A DNA stretch of 64,000 bases from SAR92 clade bacterium (GCA_004211905.1 SHBP01000003.1:62001-126000); one strand, 5' to 3'. Shown: positions 19,494 to 30,363, counted from the stretch's first letter. Notes: a model not told the origin generated them from the sequence alone. Numbers and translations are program-made.

Positions 19494-21167
19494 TTGCTTC
19501 TTTTGATCAATATTAGTAATTACACGCTCGTAGAATCTCTCGAGATAGAGTTCACTCAAGGCACTACAGCCATCACCGGTGAAACTGGCGCTGGCAAGTC
19601 CTTGGTGTTAGATGCACTAGGAATGGCATTGGGTGATCGTGCCGACACTGACACCATACGGCATGGCAAAGAGCGAGCTGAAATCACAGCTACTTTTGAT
19701 ATTAACACCATAGACGCCGCAAAAGCTTGGCTAGACGCCAATGATTTTAATTCAGATGATAACTGTATCCTGAGACGTATATACACACGAGAAGGGAGAT
19801 CACGGGGCTATATTAATGGCCAACCTAGCACTATGTCTCAATTACAGGAACTCGGTGATATGCTCACCGACATCCATAGTCAACATGAACATCAATCGCT
19901 CTTGAGAAAAGAAACTCATTGTCGGCTTCTCGATGAGTACGCAAAGGCTGAAGATCTAGCCTCTAAGGTGGCAAGCGAATATAGCGCGTGGCACAAAGTA
20001 CATCTTGATCTAACTAATCTCCTTCAACGTTCTGATGAATTGGATAATAGGAAAGATTTGTTGAGATTCCAAGTCAACGAGCTACAGCAGATCGATCTCA
20101 CAGCTAAACATCTAGAGCAGCTAGAACTTGAACAAAAGACCTTGGCCAATGCCGAGCAAATAGTTCAAGACAGTCATAACTTGCTGGCGATTTGTGAACA
20201 GGCAGAGGAGTTTAATCTTCGTGATAGCCTTAATAAAGCATTATCAATACTTGCCAATATTGAATATAAACCTGATGCTCTGAAAATCACTGAAGAGCTT
20301 CTGCAAGGTGGCCTTATTCAGATAGAAGAGGCTATTAACGAGATTTCTCATCATATTGATCGTTTTGAAGCAGACCCTCAACGACTGCAAACCGTTGAAG
20401 AGCAACTGTCGGCTGTTTTTCAGTTGAGTCGAAAACATCGAGTAAATCCAGATCAATTAGAGATAACTCTGCAGACTCTAGAAGCAGAGCTGAAAAACTT
20501 AATTGGTGGCAGTGAGAACATTAATGCCATGGAGGAAAAGCTAGCTGATCTAGCGAAAAGTTACGAAAAATCAGCAAAGCAATTATCATCCAAGAGAAAA
20601 AGTGCATCCAAAACAATGGCTAAAGAGATCAATCGACAGCTTCAAAAGTTATCTATGGAAGGTGCTGAGTTGTTGGTTCAGCTTTCTCCGATTAGTCATG
20701 GTGAATATAGATCAAGTGGGCTTGAAGAGGTAGAGTTTTTACTCGCAACCAATCCAGGTCAACCTCACAAGATGTTGGCCAAAATTGCCTCTGGAGGTGA
20801 ACTCTCCCGTGTTAGCTTGGCTATTCAGGTCGTAGCGGCGAACCACTCAAAAATTCCAACATTAGTATTTGATGAAGTCGATGTGGGTATTGGAGGAAGC
20901 ACGGCAGACATTGTTGGGCAACTCATCAAGCAGTTAGGTGAAAGAGGTCAGGTTATTAGCGTCACCCATCAACCTCAAGTGGCGGCTCATGCTCATCATC
21001 ATTATCGGGCGAGTAAAGTTATTGAAGACAATAGTGCGGAGTCTCTGATGGTGCCCCTTAATCAGCAACAAAGGGTGGAAGAGCTCGCACGTATGCTCGG
21101 TGGTGCAAAAGTTACCAAACAAACTCTCTCTCACGCATCTGAGTTACTTAGCCTAGCGTCAGCATAG
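19494..21167 (+). CDS. recN: DNA repair protein RecN
   Basis: A 557-residue SMC-like ATPase of recombinational repair. Walker A GETGAGKS is at residues 31-38. A long central coiled coil is followed by the ABC signature ASGGELSRV and Walker B TLVFDEVDVGIGG. The start is TTG 19494, giving MLLLINISNY, aligned with the normal MLxxLxIxNF start; no ATG fits. No LexA-type CTGT-N8-ACAG site is visible in the short upstream region, unlike many SOS-controlled recN genes. It ends at a terminator shared with pnp. Confidence 0.96.
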   Translation: MLLLINISNYTLVESLEIEFTQGTTAITGETGAGKSLVLDALGMALGDRADTDTIRHGKERAEITATFDINTIDAAKAWLDANDFNSDDNCILRRIYTREGRSRGYINGQPSTMSQLQELGDMLTDIHSQHEHQSLLRKETHCRLLDEYAKAEDLASKVASEYSAWHKVHLDLTNLLQRSDELDNRKDLLRFQVNELQQIDLTAKHLEQLELEQKTLANAEQIVQDSHNLLAICEQAEEFNLRDSLNKALSILANIEYKPDALKITEELLQGGLIQIEEAINEISHHIDRFEADPQRLQTVEEQLSAVFQLSRKHRVNPDQLEITLQTLEAELKNLIGGSENINAMEEKLADLAKSYEKSAKQLSSKRKSASKTMAKEINRQLQKLSMEGAELLVQLSPISHGEYRSSGLEEVEFLLATNPGQPHKMLAKIASGGELSRVSLAIQVVAANHSKIPTLVFDEVDVGIGGSTADIVGQLIKQLGERGQVISVTHQPQVAAHAHHHYRASKVIEDNSAESLMVPLNQQQRVEELARMLGGAKVTKQTLSHASELLSLASA

Positions 21168-21203
21168 AGTCTTAAGACTTCGCAAGAAACGGACTACGAG
21201 GCA

Positions 21204-21236
21204 AAAAAAACCCCGGACATTAACCGGGGTTTTTTT
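21204..21236. terminator. Bidirectional terminator between recN and pnp
   Basis: A perfect 13-bp stem (seven A-T pairs plus CCCCGG/CCGGGG) with a 7-base loop; flanking A and T runs work on both strands. It ends both recN and pnp transcripts. Confidence 0.95.
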
Positions 21237-21247
21237 AAACTACTGAC

Positions 21248-23395
21248 TTACGCTTCTGGCTCTTGCTCAGGCTCAGAACTTTCAGCAGGAACTGCTTCTG
21301 GAACGGTACCTTCTTCCAGTTGAGCTTCTTTGATTGAGAGCTTCACGCGTCCACGATTATCGATCTCAGTCACCTTAACGCGAACATCCTGACCTTCAGT
21401 TAGATAATCAGTTACTTTAGCAACTCTCTCTTGAGCAATCTGAGAGATGTGTACCAAACCATCGGTACCTGGCATAAAGTTAACAAAAGCACCGAAGTCA
21501 ACGATTCGCACAACCTTACCATCGTAAATAGTACCTGGTTCTGGATCCGCAACAATGGCTTTAATCGCATCCATAGCCGCGTTCAAGCTCTCAGTATCTT
21601 CAGAGTAGATTTTGACAGCTCCGTCATCGGTGATATCAATAGTTGAATTGTGATCTTCACAAAGGCTACGGATAGTCGCTCCACCCTTACCAATAACATC
21701 ACGAATCTTGTCGGAGTCAATCTGCATAACACCCATGCGTGGTGCAGTATCAGCTACCTCATCACGGCCTGAAGCAAGAACCTTGTTCATTTCTCCAAGG
21801 ATATGCAACCGAGCGTCCATTGCCTGCTCTAGAGCAATTTCCATGATCTCTTCAGTAATTCCTTCAATTTTGATATCCATTTGCAGAGCAGTAATACCCG
21901 CAGCTGTTCCAGCTACTTTAAAGTCCATATCACCTAAGTGATCTTCATCACCAAGAATATCTGTCAGGACAGCAAAGCCTTCGTCTTCTTTAACAAGGCC
22001 CATAGCAATACCAGCAACAGGCGCCTTAAGTGGCACACCAGCATCCATTAATGCCAAGCTCGAGCCACAAACCGAAGCCATTGAACTTGAGCCGTTAGAT
22101 TCGGTAATCTCAGATACTACGCGAATAGCGTAAGGAAACTCTTCAGGGTTAGGTAATACTGCATTGATACCGCGACGAGCTAGACGACCATGACCCACTT
22201 CACGCCGGCTAGTAAAGCCAATACGGCCACATTCACCCACCGAGTAAGGAGGGAAATTGTAATGCAGCATGAACGGATCATCTCTGCGGCCTTCAAGAGC
22301 ATCGATCATTTGAGCATCTCGAGTAGAACCTAGAGTGGCAGCAACAACGGCTTGAGTTTCACCACGAGTGAACAAGGATGAACCGTGTACCTTCGAGAGA
22401 ATACCAACTTCAACATTGATACCACGAACTGTTTTAGTATCACGACCATCAATTCGTGGCTCACCACGAATAATCCTACCACGAACAACTTTCTTTTCTA
22501 ATTTCTTGAATGCATCTTTAATGTCTTCCTCTGACGCGCCCTCGTCTGAAACTAGCTCTGCATAGGCGCGATCACGCAATGCATTAACACTGGCAACACG
22601 CTCTTGCTTGTCCACCACCTGATAGGCAGAATCAACATCAGCACCCACTAAACTCTCTAACGCACCTTTGAGCTCTTCATTCTCAGCTTCGCCTTCCCAA
22701 TCCCATCGAGGCTTTCCAGCTTCATCAGCAAGCTGCTGAATAACGCTAATCACTGACTGCATTTCTTGGTGGGCAAAAAGAACGCCACCTAACATGATAT
22801 CTTCAGACAATTCACTTGCTTCTGATTCAACCATCAGTACAGCATCTTTAGTCCCAGCCACAACCATATCCAGTGAGGAGTCTTCTAACTCGCTATAAGT
22901 AGGGTTGAGCAAGTAACCTGCCTCTTGTGTATAGCCCACTCGTGCGCCACCAATAGGTCCATTAAAAGGAATACCCGAGATTGATAAGGCTGCTGATGTT
23001 CCAATCATTGCGGCTATATCGGGATCGATATCTTTTTCCGCTGAAACAACAGTACACACAACCTGAACTTCGTTTTTAAATCCGTTAGGAAATAAAGGAC
23101 GGATAGGACGATCTATCAATCGAGAGGTTAAAGTCTCTTTTTCATTAGGTCGACCTTCGCGCTTAAAAAAACCGCCCGGGATTTTACCCGCAGCATAGGC
23201 TTTCTCAATGTAATGAACACCCAGCGGGAAAAAATCCATCCCTGCCTTAGCTTCTCTTGCACCAACGACAGTACAAAGTACAGTAGTGTCGTCAATAGAA
23301 CATAAAACTGCACCGGTTGCCTGTCTGGCAACACGACCTGTTTCTAATGTAACGGTATGATTACCGTATTGAAATTTCTTAATTAAAGGATTCAT
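21248..23395 (-). CDS. pnp: Polyribonucleotide nucleotidyltransferase (PNPase)
   Basis: A 715-residue 3'-5' phosphorolytic exoribonuclease of the degradosome. Two RNase PH domains (about 1-220 and 310-545) flank an alpha-helical linker. A KH domain ([20 protein letters not shown]) and an S1 domain ([18 protein letters not shown]) follow, with an acidic tail. Length and motifs are normal. It lies downstream of rpsO, as in E. coli, and its leader contains a long hairpin of the kind cut by RNase III in pnp autoregulation. Confidence 0.98.
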   Translation of the reverse strand: MNPLIKKFQYGNHTVTLETGRVARQATGAVLCSIDDTTVLCTVVGAREAKAGMDFFPLGVHYIEKAYAAGKIPGGFFKREGRPNEKETLTSRLIDRPIRPLFPNGFKNEVQVVCTVVSAEKDIDPDIAAMIGTSAALSISGIPFNGPIGGARVGYTQEAGYLLNPTYSELEDSSLDMVVAGTKDAVLMVESEASELSEDIMLGGVLFAHQEMQSVISVIQQLADEAGKPRWDWEGEAENEELKGALESLVGADVDSAYQVVDKQERVASVNALRDRAYAELVSDEGASEEDIKDAFKKLEKKVVRGRIIRGEPRIDGRDTKTVRGINVEVGILSKVHGSSLFTRGETQAVVAATLGSTRDAQMIDALEGRRDDPFMLHYNFPPYSVGECGRIGFTSRREVGHGRLARRGINAVLPNPEEFPYAIRVVSEITESNGSSSMASVCGSSLALMDAGVPLKAPVAGIAMGLVKEDEGFAVLTDILGDEDHLGDMDFKVAGTAAGITALQMDIKIEGITEEIMEIALEQAMDARLHILGEMNKVLASGRDEVADTAPRMGVMQIDSDKIRDVIGKGGATIRSLCEDHNSTIDITDDGAVKIYSEDTESLNAAMDAIKAIVADPEPGTIYDGKVVRIVDFGAFVNFMPGTDGLVHISQIAQERVAKVTDYLTEGQDVRVKVTEIDNRGRVKLSIKEAQLEEGTVPEAVPAESSEPEQEPEA

Positions 23396-23441
23396 AATTT
23401 TACCTTTGTTATTTACCTTGTAGCGCCTTACTTAGATCCTG

Positions 23442-23521
23442 AGAGTGCGCTGCTCGGGTTACTTATGACTACCAGCCATAATAGTCATAAGTAACTCGAT
23501 CAGCATCGGTTCAGGCACTCT
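23442..23521 (-). promoter_or_regulatory. pnp leader double-stranded RNA hairpin (probable RNase III/PNPase autoregulation site)
   Basis: A perfect 14-bp stem (arms 23458-23471 and 23482-23495, GTTACTTATGACTA) with a 10-base loop. It is extended by an outer 7-bp stem AGAGTGC/GCACTCT (23442-23448 and 23515-23521) and a short middle helix. It lies 46-126 bases upstream of the pnp start and has no T tract, so it is not a terminator. In E. coli the matching leader hairpin is cut by RNase III and then degraded by PNPase to repress pnp. Confidence 0.75.
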
Positions 23522-23560
23522 GTTTAGACGATTAATTTTATGTGTTCAATATTAATAGTA

Positions 23561-23580
23561 CGGCTCCATGAAAGGAGCCG
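23561..23580 (-). terminator. Hairpin just downstream of rpsO
   Basis: A perfect 7-bp CGGCTCC/GGAGCCG stem with a 6-base loop, 12 bases after the rpsO stop. On the minus strand it is followed by TACTATTAAT, not a real T run, so it is a leaky terminator or 3'-end-protecting hairpin like t1 of E. coli rpsO. Confidence 0.6.
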
Positions 23581-23592
23581 CACCATGAACAC

Positions 23593-23862
23593 TTATCGAC
23601 GTAAACCAAGCTTCTTAATTAGCTGGCCATAGCGTTCAATATCTTTACTCTTCAAATAATCAAGTAATTTGCGACGCTGATTAACCATGCGAATAAGACC
23701 GCGACGTGAGTGGTGATCTTTTTTATGATCCCCAAAATGCTCCTGTAGCTTGTTAATATTTACGGTTAGCAATGCAACCTGCACTTCAGGCGATCCTGTA
23801 TCATTTTCACAGGTAGCGTGTTCTGCGACGATTGCTGCTTTTTCTTGTGCACTTAGTGCCAT
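23593..23862 (-). CDS. rpsO: 30S ribosomal protein S15
   Basis: An 89-residue S15 with the typical [17 protein letters not shown] and DHHSRRGL sequences that bind the 16S central domain and the h22/h15 junction. Its normal neighbours are present: truB upstream, pnp downstream. It starts at ATG 23862. Confidence 0.98.
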   Translation of the reverse strand: MALSAQEKAAIVAEHATCENDTGSPEVQVALLTVNINKLQEHFGDHKKDHHSRRGLIRMVNQRRKLLDYLKSKDIERYGQLIKKLGLRR

Positions 23863-23970
23863 GATGACTTACTCCAATATGCGAGTTAAAAAAATTCAGG
23901 TTTGCCCGCGCATACTTACAGACAACCTAACGTGATATCTGGCACTCATGTACCAGTACTTATCGATGAT

Positions 23971-24013
23971 AAAAACTCTACCATCACAAAATTCTATGTT
24001 GTTTCCATGGTAG
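23971..24013 (-). terminator. Probable terminator after truB
   Basis: CTACCAT/ATGGTAG (23978-23984 and 24007-24013) with an inner ACAA/TTGT helix. On the minus strand it is followed by AGTTTTTATC. It lies in the 158-base truB-rpsO gap, which also must hold the rpsO promoter, though none is clear. Confidence 0.55.
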
Positions 24014-24020
24014 GTTGAGT

Positions 24021-24965
24021 TTAACTACTCTCAACCACCAGTCTTTTCGGTGCCACCTGACCATCTGCAGTGACTTCAGCTACACCTAAAAAGGTGCCTC
24101 CTTCCCGAAAGACGCGCACTATATCCCCTTCTTGGCCATTACGAAAGGCCTGATTTGACATTACTGGCTGTCCTAGCTGGAAATATCCAGCAGCTACTGC
24201 TGATAATTCCACCGCCATTCGATCTGCTACAGCAATATCCATGGGTTTTAAAAACCTATCAAGGCTCTCTGATTCCATAGTTTCTCGCTGCTGCTCCAAG
24301 CTCTCCAGAGTCATCGTTTCTTTATCTAAAAATGGACCAGCAACATGTCTATGCAAAGAACTAACATGGGCGCCACAACCAAGTGCGGCGCCTAAATCTT
24401 CTGCCAAAGAACGCACATAGGTTCCTTTACTGACGTGAACCTCAACGTCCAACTCTGCTTTTTCACCTGAACGAAAGTCCAATACATCGTATTTGAAGAC
24501 TGTTATATCTCGCGCTTCGCGCTCCACCACAATGCCCTGACGTGCTAGCTTATAGAGAGGCTGACCATTATATTTTAACGCCGAATACATCGACGGGACT
24601 TGCTGAATATCGCCTTTAAAAGCTTCAATAGCTGACAATACTTGCCCCTGAGTAATGGTTGAGGCATCTTTTTCCTCGCGCACATCACCATCACAATCGC
24701 CAGTATCTGTGCTCACCCCCAAGGTAAAGGTACTGCGATAATGCTTATCTGAATCCAACAAAAACTGACTAAATTTTGTCGCTTCACCTAAACAGATTGG
24801 AAGTACGCCTGTGGCAAGTGGGTCCAAGCTACCCGTATGCCCAGCTTTATTGGCGGCAAATAGATTCTTCACCCGTTGCAAAGCTTGGTTAGACGATAAA
24901 CCTTTTGGTTTATTCAGCAAGAAAATACCGTTAACTGGACGGCCTCGATTGCGTCTACGGGCCAA
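24021..24965 (-). CDS. truB: tRNA pseudouridine(55) synthase TruB
   Basis: A 314-residue enzyme making pseudouridine 55 in the T loop of tRNAs. The catalytic aspartate is D48 in GHTGSLDPLATGVLP. KGTYVRSLAEDLG is also conserved, and a C-terminal PUA-like part follows. The start is TTG at 24965, two bases after the rbfA stop; no nearby ATG fits the conserved VNGIFLLNKPKG start. Confidence 0.97.
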   Translation of the reverse strand: MARRRNRGRPVNGIFLLNKPKGLSSNQALQRVKNLFAANKAGHTGSLDPLATGVLPICLGEATKFSQFLLDSDKHYRSTFTLGVSTDTGDCDGDVREEKDASTITQGQVLSAIEAFKGDIQQVPSMYSALKYNGQPLYKLARQGIVVEREARDITVFKYDVLDFRSGEKAELDVEVHVSKGTYVRSLAEDLGAALGCGAHVSSLHRHVAGPFLDKETMTLESLEQQRETMESESLDRFLKPMDIAVADRMAVELSAVAAGYFQLGQPVMSNQAFRNGQEGDIVRVFREGGTFLGVAEVTADGQVAPKRLVVESS

Positions 24966-24967
24966 CG

Positions 24968-25375
24968 TTAATGACCTTTGCTGCCCGCAACTTCGGTATC
25001 TGATTTTTTATCAGCATCTTGAGTAGACATTGCATAATCAATTAGCGCTGATAGGTGCTGCCCTCTGCGACCGCTCTCATCATAAATAAATGTTAACTTT
25101 GGGGTGACACGTAATTTAATGCTAGCCGCCAATAACTTACGCAAGTAGCCCGCAGCACCATTTAAAGCTCTCACCGCTTGATCGATTTCTTGTTGATCAC
25201 GATCGCCCACAAAAGTGACGTGAATCTTTGCGTAGGCAAGATCACGACTAACATCTACATCAGTAACACTGACCATTCCTACCCGCGGATCACGAACTTC
25301 ATCGCGAATCAGAACCGCCAACTCTTGTTGGACAGCATCTGAAACACGTTCTGCTCGAGTAAATTCTCTTGGCAT
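24968..25375 (-). CDS. rbfA: 30S ribosome-binding factor RbfA
   Basis: A 135-residue KH-type protein for late 30S maturation. It starts MPREFTRAERVSDAVQQELA and has the LRVTPKLTFIYDESG segment typical of the family. It lies between infB and truB in the standard operon order. The C-terminal tail is short and polar. Confidence 0.96.
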   Translation of the reverse strand: MPREFTRAERVSDAVQQELAVLIRDEVRDPRVGMVSVTDVDVSRDLAYAKIHVTFVGDRDQQEIDQAVRALNGAAGYLRKLLAASIKLRVTPKLTFIYDESGRRGQHLSALIDYAMSTQDADKKSDTEVAGSKGH

Positions 25376-25422
25376 ATAAGTCTTAGGTTATACCTGATTA
25401 AAGTTCGTTTTAGTCGCTATGT

Positions 25423-28011
25423 TCAGAGCGATCTCTTCACTTCAGTGACATCATAGACTTCGATTAAATCGCCAGCCTTAACATCATTGTAGTCTTTAAC
25501 ACCGATACCACATTCCATGCCGTTACGCACTTCACTAGCCTCGTCTTTAAATCGACGTAGAGATTCAAGTTCACCTTGATAGATCACAACATCATCTCGC
25601 AGTACACGAATAGGCTTATTACGGAAGACAGTCCCCTCAACCACCATACAACCGGCAATAGCGCCAAATTTTGGTGACCGGAAGACATCTCGCACTTCGG
25701 CAATACCAACAATTTCTTCCTTGGTCTCTGGAGCCAGCATGCCTGAGAGAGCCAACTTAACTTCATCTAACAGATTATAAATAATGCTGTAATAACGAAG
25801 CTCTACACTTTCCTTTTCAGCTAGTGCTTTTGCAGAACCACCCGCTCGAACATTAAAGCCCAAAACGATAGCACCTGTGGTCAAGGCCAAGTTAATATCA
25901 GATTCAGTAATACCGCCAACTCCAGAGGAGACAATATCCACAGCTACTTCATCGTTAGCAAAATCATGGAGCGCACTATTGATAGCCTCCAAGGACCCAC
26001 GTACATCTGTTTTCACAATAAGATTGAGTTTATTAACTTGCTCAGATCCCATGTCGGTGAACATATTCTCCAATTTAGCCGCTTGCTGACGTGACATACG
26101 ATCATGGCGAGCCTTAGTTGCTCGCAATTCAGCAATCTCTTTTGCTTTACGCTCGTCCGCCACCACAAAGAACTCATCGCCGGCATTCGGAGCTTCATCT
26201 AGCCCAAGAATCTCAGCAGGAATTGAGGGTCCAGCCTCAGCAATAGGCCTTTTCATTTCGTTAGTCATCGCACGGATTTTACCTACGCTCTCACCAGCTA
26301 ACATAAAGTCCCCCTTACGCAGGGTACCTTGTTGAATAAGCGCTGTTGCAACTACACCTCGACCTTTATCCACACGAGCCTCAACAATAACTCCTCGAGC
26401 AGGAACATCAACCGGAGCATTAAGCTCCAGCAATTCCGACTGCAATAACACAGCCTCGAGTAACTCTTCAATTCCATCCCCAGTTTCAGCCGAAACTTTA
26501 ACGAATTGAGTGTCACCACCCCACTCTTCAGGGATAACATCTTTAGCACCTAATTCACTAGTAACCTTCTCAGGGTCAGCACCCTCTTTATCCATTTTAT
26601 TAATTGCAACAACTAAGGGTACACCCGCGGCACGGGCATGCTGGATGGCCTCTTCAGTCTGAGGCATAACGCCATCATCAGCGGCAACAACCAAAATTAC
26701 CACGTCAGTAGCTTGGGCACCGCGTGCACGCATTGCTGTGAAGGCTGCGTGTCCAGGAGTATCTAAAAAGGTCACCATACCCTTTGGTGTGTTCACATGA
26801 TAAGCACCGATATGCTGAGTAATACCACCCGCTTCACCAGAAGCCACATGGGTCTTCTTAATACGATCCAAGAGCGACGTCTTACCGTGATCGACATGAC
26901 CCATCACAGTAACAATCGGTGCTCGTGGTTCCCCGTCAACCTCACTTTCGATGCTTTCAAATTGTTTAGTCAACTCATCTTCAATAGTATCTTCAACCGC
27001 GGCTACAGGCTTATGCCCAAGTTCTTCAACAGCTAAGAAGGCCGTTTCTTGATCAATCACCTGGTTGATATTCGCCATCACTCCAAGCTTCATTAATTCT
27101 TTAACGACGACACCTGACTTGAGTGCCATTTTTGCGGCAAGATCACCGACAGTTATCTCTTCAGGTATCGCTACTTCAAAGGTCTTCTTTTCAACCGGTT
27201 TATTGAACGTGTGCTTGTTGTCTGCCTTAAGCACAACACCTGTTGTCTTTAGACGATTTTTGCTCAATCGGTCATCGCCATCATCTAACTGCAAACGCGG
27301 CTTTTTCTTACCCGGCTTACCAAGAGTCCTCTTTGCTTTTTTAGCTAACTTATCTTCATCATCATCGATTGGTTTGCCATGTTTTCGCCCTTTATCTTGA
27401 ACGGAATCAACAACAGGTGCGGCAACATGCTTTGTAGTCTTGCCTGCTTTCTTAGCTTCTTCACTTGCCAGTGCTGATGCAGCTTCCGAAGCTTTTCTCG
27501 CCTCTTCTTCTAACTTTTCAGCTGCTTCTTTTTCAGCCGCTTCGCGCGCCTCTTCATCCGCTTTACGACGACTAGCAATGGCCGCTAGACGCTTGTCTTC
27601 AATATCATCTGTGCCTGAGCTTTTCTTAACTACTGGTTCTGCTACTTTTTTAGCAGCCATCTCAGCTTCTTGACGTGCTTTTGCCTCAATCTCTAACTCA
27701 GCCTGGGCTTGCAACTCTTCATCGCTACGTTTGACATACGTTCGCTTCTTGCGCACCTCAATATTTACGGTTTTACGATTTCCAGACCTTAAGGTACTTA
27801 CTGTCTTACGTCTAAGAGTGATCTTTTTGGGTTCACCACTATTTTCGCCGTGCAGACCTTTAAGATATGCCAGCAGAATCTGCTTTTCCTCGTCAGATAC
27901 CGCAGCATCAGCGGAATCATGGGAAAGCCCTGCCTCTTTCATTTGCATTAGCAAACGGTCGACAGATGCGCCCACGGTTTTTGCTAGTTCAGTTACTGTA
28001 ACTTCAGCCAT
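25423..28011 (-). CDS. infB: Translation initiation factor IF-2
   Basis: An 862-residue initiation GTPase. It has an N-terminal IF2_N domain (1-55) and a long lysine/alanine/glutamate-rich charged linker (about 90-260). A second IF2_N-like segment comes before the G domain near residue 370, with [20 protein letters not shown] and NKMD. Domain II and the fMet-tRNA-binding C2 domain follow. It brings the initiator tRNA, encoded at the head of this same cluster, to the 30S subunit. Length is normal; internal start sites for shorter forms cannot be judged. Confidence 0.98.
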   Translation of the reverse strand: MAEVTVTELAKTVGASVDRLLMQMKEAGLSHDSADAAVSDEEKQILLAYLKGLHGENSGEPKKITLRRKTVSTLRSGNRKTVNIEVRKKRTYVKRSDEELQAQAELEIEAKARQEAEMAAKKVAEPVVKKSSGTDDIEDKRLAAIASRRKADEEAREAAEKEAAEKLEEEARKASEAASALASEEAKKAGKTTKHVAAPVVDSVQDKGRKHGKPIDDDEDKLAKKAKRTLGKPGKKKPRLQLDDGDDRLSKNRLKTTGVVLKADNKHTFNKPVEKKTFEVAIPEEITVGDLAAKMALKSGVVVKELMKLGVMANINQVIDQETAFLAVEELGHKPVAAVEDTIEDELTKQFESIESEVDGEPRAPIVTVMGHVDHGKTSLLDRIKKTHVASGEAGGITQHIGAYHVNTPKGMVTFLDTPGHAAFTAMRARGAQATDVVILVVAADDGVMPQTEEAIQHARAAGVPLVVAINKMDKEGADPEKVTSELGAKDVIPEEWGGDTQFVKVSAETGDGIEELLEAVLLQSELLELNAPVDVPARGVIVEARVDKGRGVVATALIQQGTLRKGDFMLAGESVGKIRAMTNEMKRPIAEAGPSIPAEILGLDEAPNAGDEFFVVADERKAKEIAELRATKARHDRMSRQQAAKLENMFTDMGSEQVNKLNLIVKTDVRGSLEAINSALHDFANDEVAVDIVSSGVGGITESDINLALTTGAIVLGFNVRAGGSAKALAEKESVELRYYSIIYNLLDEVKLALSGMLAPETKEEIVGIAEVRDVFRSPKFGAIAGCMVVEGTVFRNKPIRVLRDDVVIYQGELESLRRFKDEASEVRNGMECGIGVKDYNDVKAGDLIEVYDVTEVKRSL

Positions 28012-28039
28012 CGGTTATCCTCTATTGCTACCCGATTGA

Positions 28040-29536
28040 TTATTCGCTCTGTTCCTCTGCGAACCAAGGTGCACGTGCAGTCATAATTAATGCTGCCGCT
28101 TTTTCTTCATCCATACCTTCTACATCCATAAGATCATCAATCGCTTGTTCAGCGAGATCCTCCATAGTGACGATGCTTTTGGCAGTTAATTTATAAGCCA
28201 ATGCTTTATCCATACCATCCATCGTCAAAAGATCTTCGGCTGGCTCAACATTAGTTAGTTGCTCTTCACTTGCCAAAGCGCGAGTTAACAAAGCATCTTT
28301 CGCTCTAGCTCGTAGCTCTTCAGCAATATCTTCATCGAAGCCTTCAATTGCGCTCATCTCCTCAAGAGGAACATAGGCAACTTCTTCAATGCTGGTAAAG
28401 CCTTCCTCAACCAACACAACGGCAACATCTTCGTCAACATCTAATGCTTCCATTAAACTCTCAACAAAGTTTGATGATTCAGCTTCTTGTTTTTCTAACG
28501 CATCCTCAGTGGTCATTACATTAATAACCCAACCAGTGAGCTCGGAGGCTAAACGAACATTTTGCCCGCCTTTTCCTATTGCCTGAGCAAGATTGTCTGC
28601 GCTAACTGCAACATCCATGGAATGAGTATCCTCATCAACTATAAGAGACTCAACCTCAGCTGGAGCCATAGCATTGATTACCAACTGCGCAGGATTGTCA
28701 TCCCACAAAATAATATCAACACGCTCATCATCTAAATCATTAGACACTGCTTGAACGCGGGCACCACGCATGCCTACACAAGCACCAACAGGGTCAATAC
28801 GAGCATCTTTACTCTTCACTGCAATCTTAGCGCGCTGACCAGGATCTCTTGCTGCACCCTTGATTTCAATAATACCTTCAGAGATTTCCGGTACTTCAAT
28901 CTGGAACAACTGAACCAACATATCAGGAGTTGCCCGTGATACGAGAAGTTGCGGCCCACGAGTTTCCTCGCGAATACCCATTAGAATGACGCGGGTACGA
29001 TCGTTAATACGAAATATTTCTCGCCCGACCAATTCTTCACGCGGCAACATTCCTTCAGCGTTATCACCAAAATCAACCACAATATGGTCACGGGTGACTT
29101 TTTTAACTGTACCGTTCAATAACTCACCAACGCGATGCTTGAATCGATTGACAATAATTTCTCGTTCAGCATCTTTTACGCGTTGCACGATGACCTGTTT
29201 GGCGGTTTGCGCAGCAATACGGCCAAACGCAATATTTTCAACAGTTTCTTCAAAGACATCTCCAACGGCTAGGGTTGGATCTTTTTCAATCGCTTCTTCA
29301 GTGGTGAACTGAGTGCCCAACTCAGCCAGAACATCGTCACCGACTACATCCCAAAAACGGAAGGATTCGTAATCACCTGATTCTCGATCAATCACAACAC
29401 GAATATTGGCGCCTTCTTCATAACGCTTTTTTGTTGCTGTGGCTAAAGCTTGCTCAATAGCCTCAAAGATTATCTCTTGGTCGACACCCTTTTCATTGGA
29501 TACGGCCTCTGCAACCATTAAAATTTCTTTACTCAT
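28040..29536 (-). CDS. nusA: Transcription termination/antitermination protein NusA
   Basis: A 498-residue protein: N-terminal RNA polymerase-binding domain (1-125), S1 domain (about 135-200), two KH domains (about 200-345, including AIGKGGQNVRLASELTGW), and two acidic C-terminal repeats (about 365-425 and 440-490) as in E. coli NusA. It modulates pausing, termination and antitermination. It lies 19 bases after rimP and 28 before infB. Confidence 0.98.
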   Translation of the reverse strand: MSKEILMVAEAVSNEKGVDQEIIFEAIEQALATATKKRYEEGANIRVVIDRESGDYESFRFWDVVGDDVLAELGTQFTTEEAIEKDPTLAVGDVFEETVENIAFGRIAAQTAKQVIVQRVKDAEREIIVNRFKHRVGELLNGTVKKVTRDHIVVDFGDNAEGMLPREELVGREIFRINDRTRVILMGIREETRGPQLLVSRATPDMLVQLFQIEVPEISEGIIEIKGAARDPGQRAKIAVKSKDARIDPVGACVGMRGARVQAVSNDLDDERVDIILWDDNPAQLVINAMAPAEVESLIVDEDTHSMDVAVSADNLAQAIGKGGQNVRLASELTGWVINVMTTEDALEKQEAESSNFVESLMEALDVDEDVAVVLVEEGFTSIEEVAYVPLEEMSAIEGFDEDIAEELRARAKDALLTRALASEEQLTNVEPAEDLLTMDGMDKALAYKLTAKSIVTMEDLAEQAIDDLMDVEGMDEEKAAALIMTARAPWFAEEQSE

Positions 29537-29555
29537 TTAATAAACTCCACATGCC

Positions 29556-30014
29556 TCAAAAACGAGGAACCACGTTAGCCTTTTCTATACCTTCAACAGG
29601 AAACAGATACTCATGATCCGTTACCACCAAAATAATTTCATCGCCGTCAACACCGGTTAAACGGCCCTTAAAGTTGCGCCGACCCTCGTAGGGGAATCGC
29701 AACCTAAGAGAAATATCCTCTCCAACATACTTTTCGTACTGCCCAATTTCATACAATGGGCGATCCATCCCTGGTGAAGACACCTCTAAAATGTATTCGC
29801 CATTAATGACGTCTTCAACATCAAGAATACTGCTAGCCTGCCTGCTGACACGTTCGCAATCTTCTATACCTACTAGATCGTTGTCCTTATCGATATAGAT
29901 TCGCAGTAGTTTAGTTTTAGCGCCAGTCTGTAAATCAACACCCCAGAGCTCGCATCCCAAAGCCTCAACCACCGGCTGCAGTAGTTGCCTTATTCTGCTA
30001 TCAGCTACAGCCAT
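29556..30014 (-). CDS. rimP: Ribosome maturation factor RimP
   Basis: A 152-residue protein for 30S assembly. Family sequences visible include LGCELWGVDLQ, LRIYIDKD and ISLRLRFPYEGRRNFKGRL. AGGAG six bases before ATG 30014 is a good ribosome site. It starts 22 bases after an intrinsic-terminator hairpin, so expression from the tRNA-fMet promoter needs read-through. Confidence 0.97.
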   Translation of the reverse strand: MAVADSRIRQLLQPVVEALGCELWGVDLQTGAKTKLLRIYIDKDNDLVGIEDCERVSRQASSILDVEDVINGEYILEVSSPGMDRPLYEIGQYEKYVGEDISLRLRFPYEGRRNFKGRLTGVDGDEIILVVTDHEYLFPVEGIEKANVVPRF

Positions 30015-30035
30015 GCTACTCTCCTAACAAACAAA

Positions 30036-30055
30036 AAATGGGCCTAGGCCCATTT
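30036..30055 (-). terminator. Intrinsic terminator in the rimP leader (second of two)
   Basis: A perfect 8-bp AAATGGGC/GCCCATTT stem with a CTAG loop. On the minus strand it is followed by six Ts. It ends only 22 bases before the rimP start codon. Confidence 0.8.
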
Positions 30056-30072
30056 GTTCTCTTCTAAAGAAA

Positions 30073-30089
30073 AGCCCCAATATGGGGCT
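30073..30089 (-). terminator. Intrinsic terminator in the rimP leader (first of two)
   Basis: A perfect 6-bp AGCCCC/GGGGCT stem with a 5-base loop, followed on the minus strand by TTTTCTTT. It lies between tRNA-fMet and rimP. Confidence 0.75.
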
Positions 30090-30193
30090 CCTCGATTTGC
30101 GCCGGACCCGACGCGAATTTTCAACGTAGAAAACGTCTTGCTTAACTAACCAGACCCCTTTTTCTACTAAGGTAATGCAAGCATAGACAATAA

Positions 30194-30223
30194 ATACTGC
30201 TTTAACATTACTTTTGGTGTCAA
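30194..30223 (-). promoter_or_regulatory. Possible internal promoter for rimP-nusA-infB
   Basis: On the minus strand: consensus TTGACA (30218-30223), an 18-base spacer, then CAGTAT (30194-30199, 3 of 6). It lies just after tRNA-fMet and before both leader terminators. Only the -35 is convincing. Confidence 0.35.
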
Positions 30224-30235
30224 TTTATCAAAAAT

Positions 30236-30312
<77 letters not shown>

Positions 30313-30363
30313 CCGACACCATGGCCACATAACTAAGGGCCACCCCTCCTAGAAAGGACGTGC

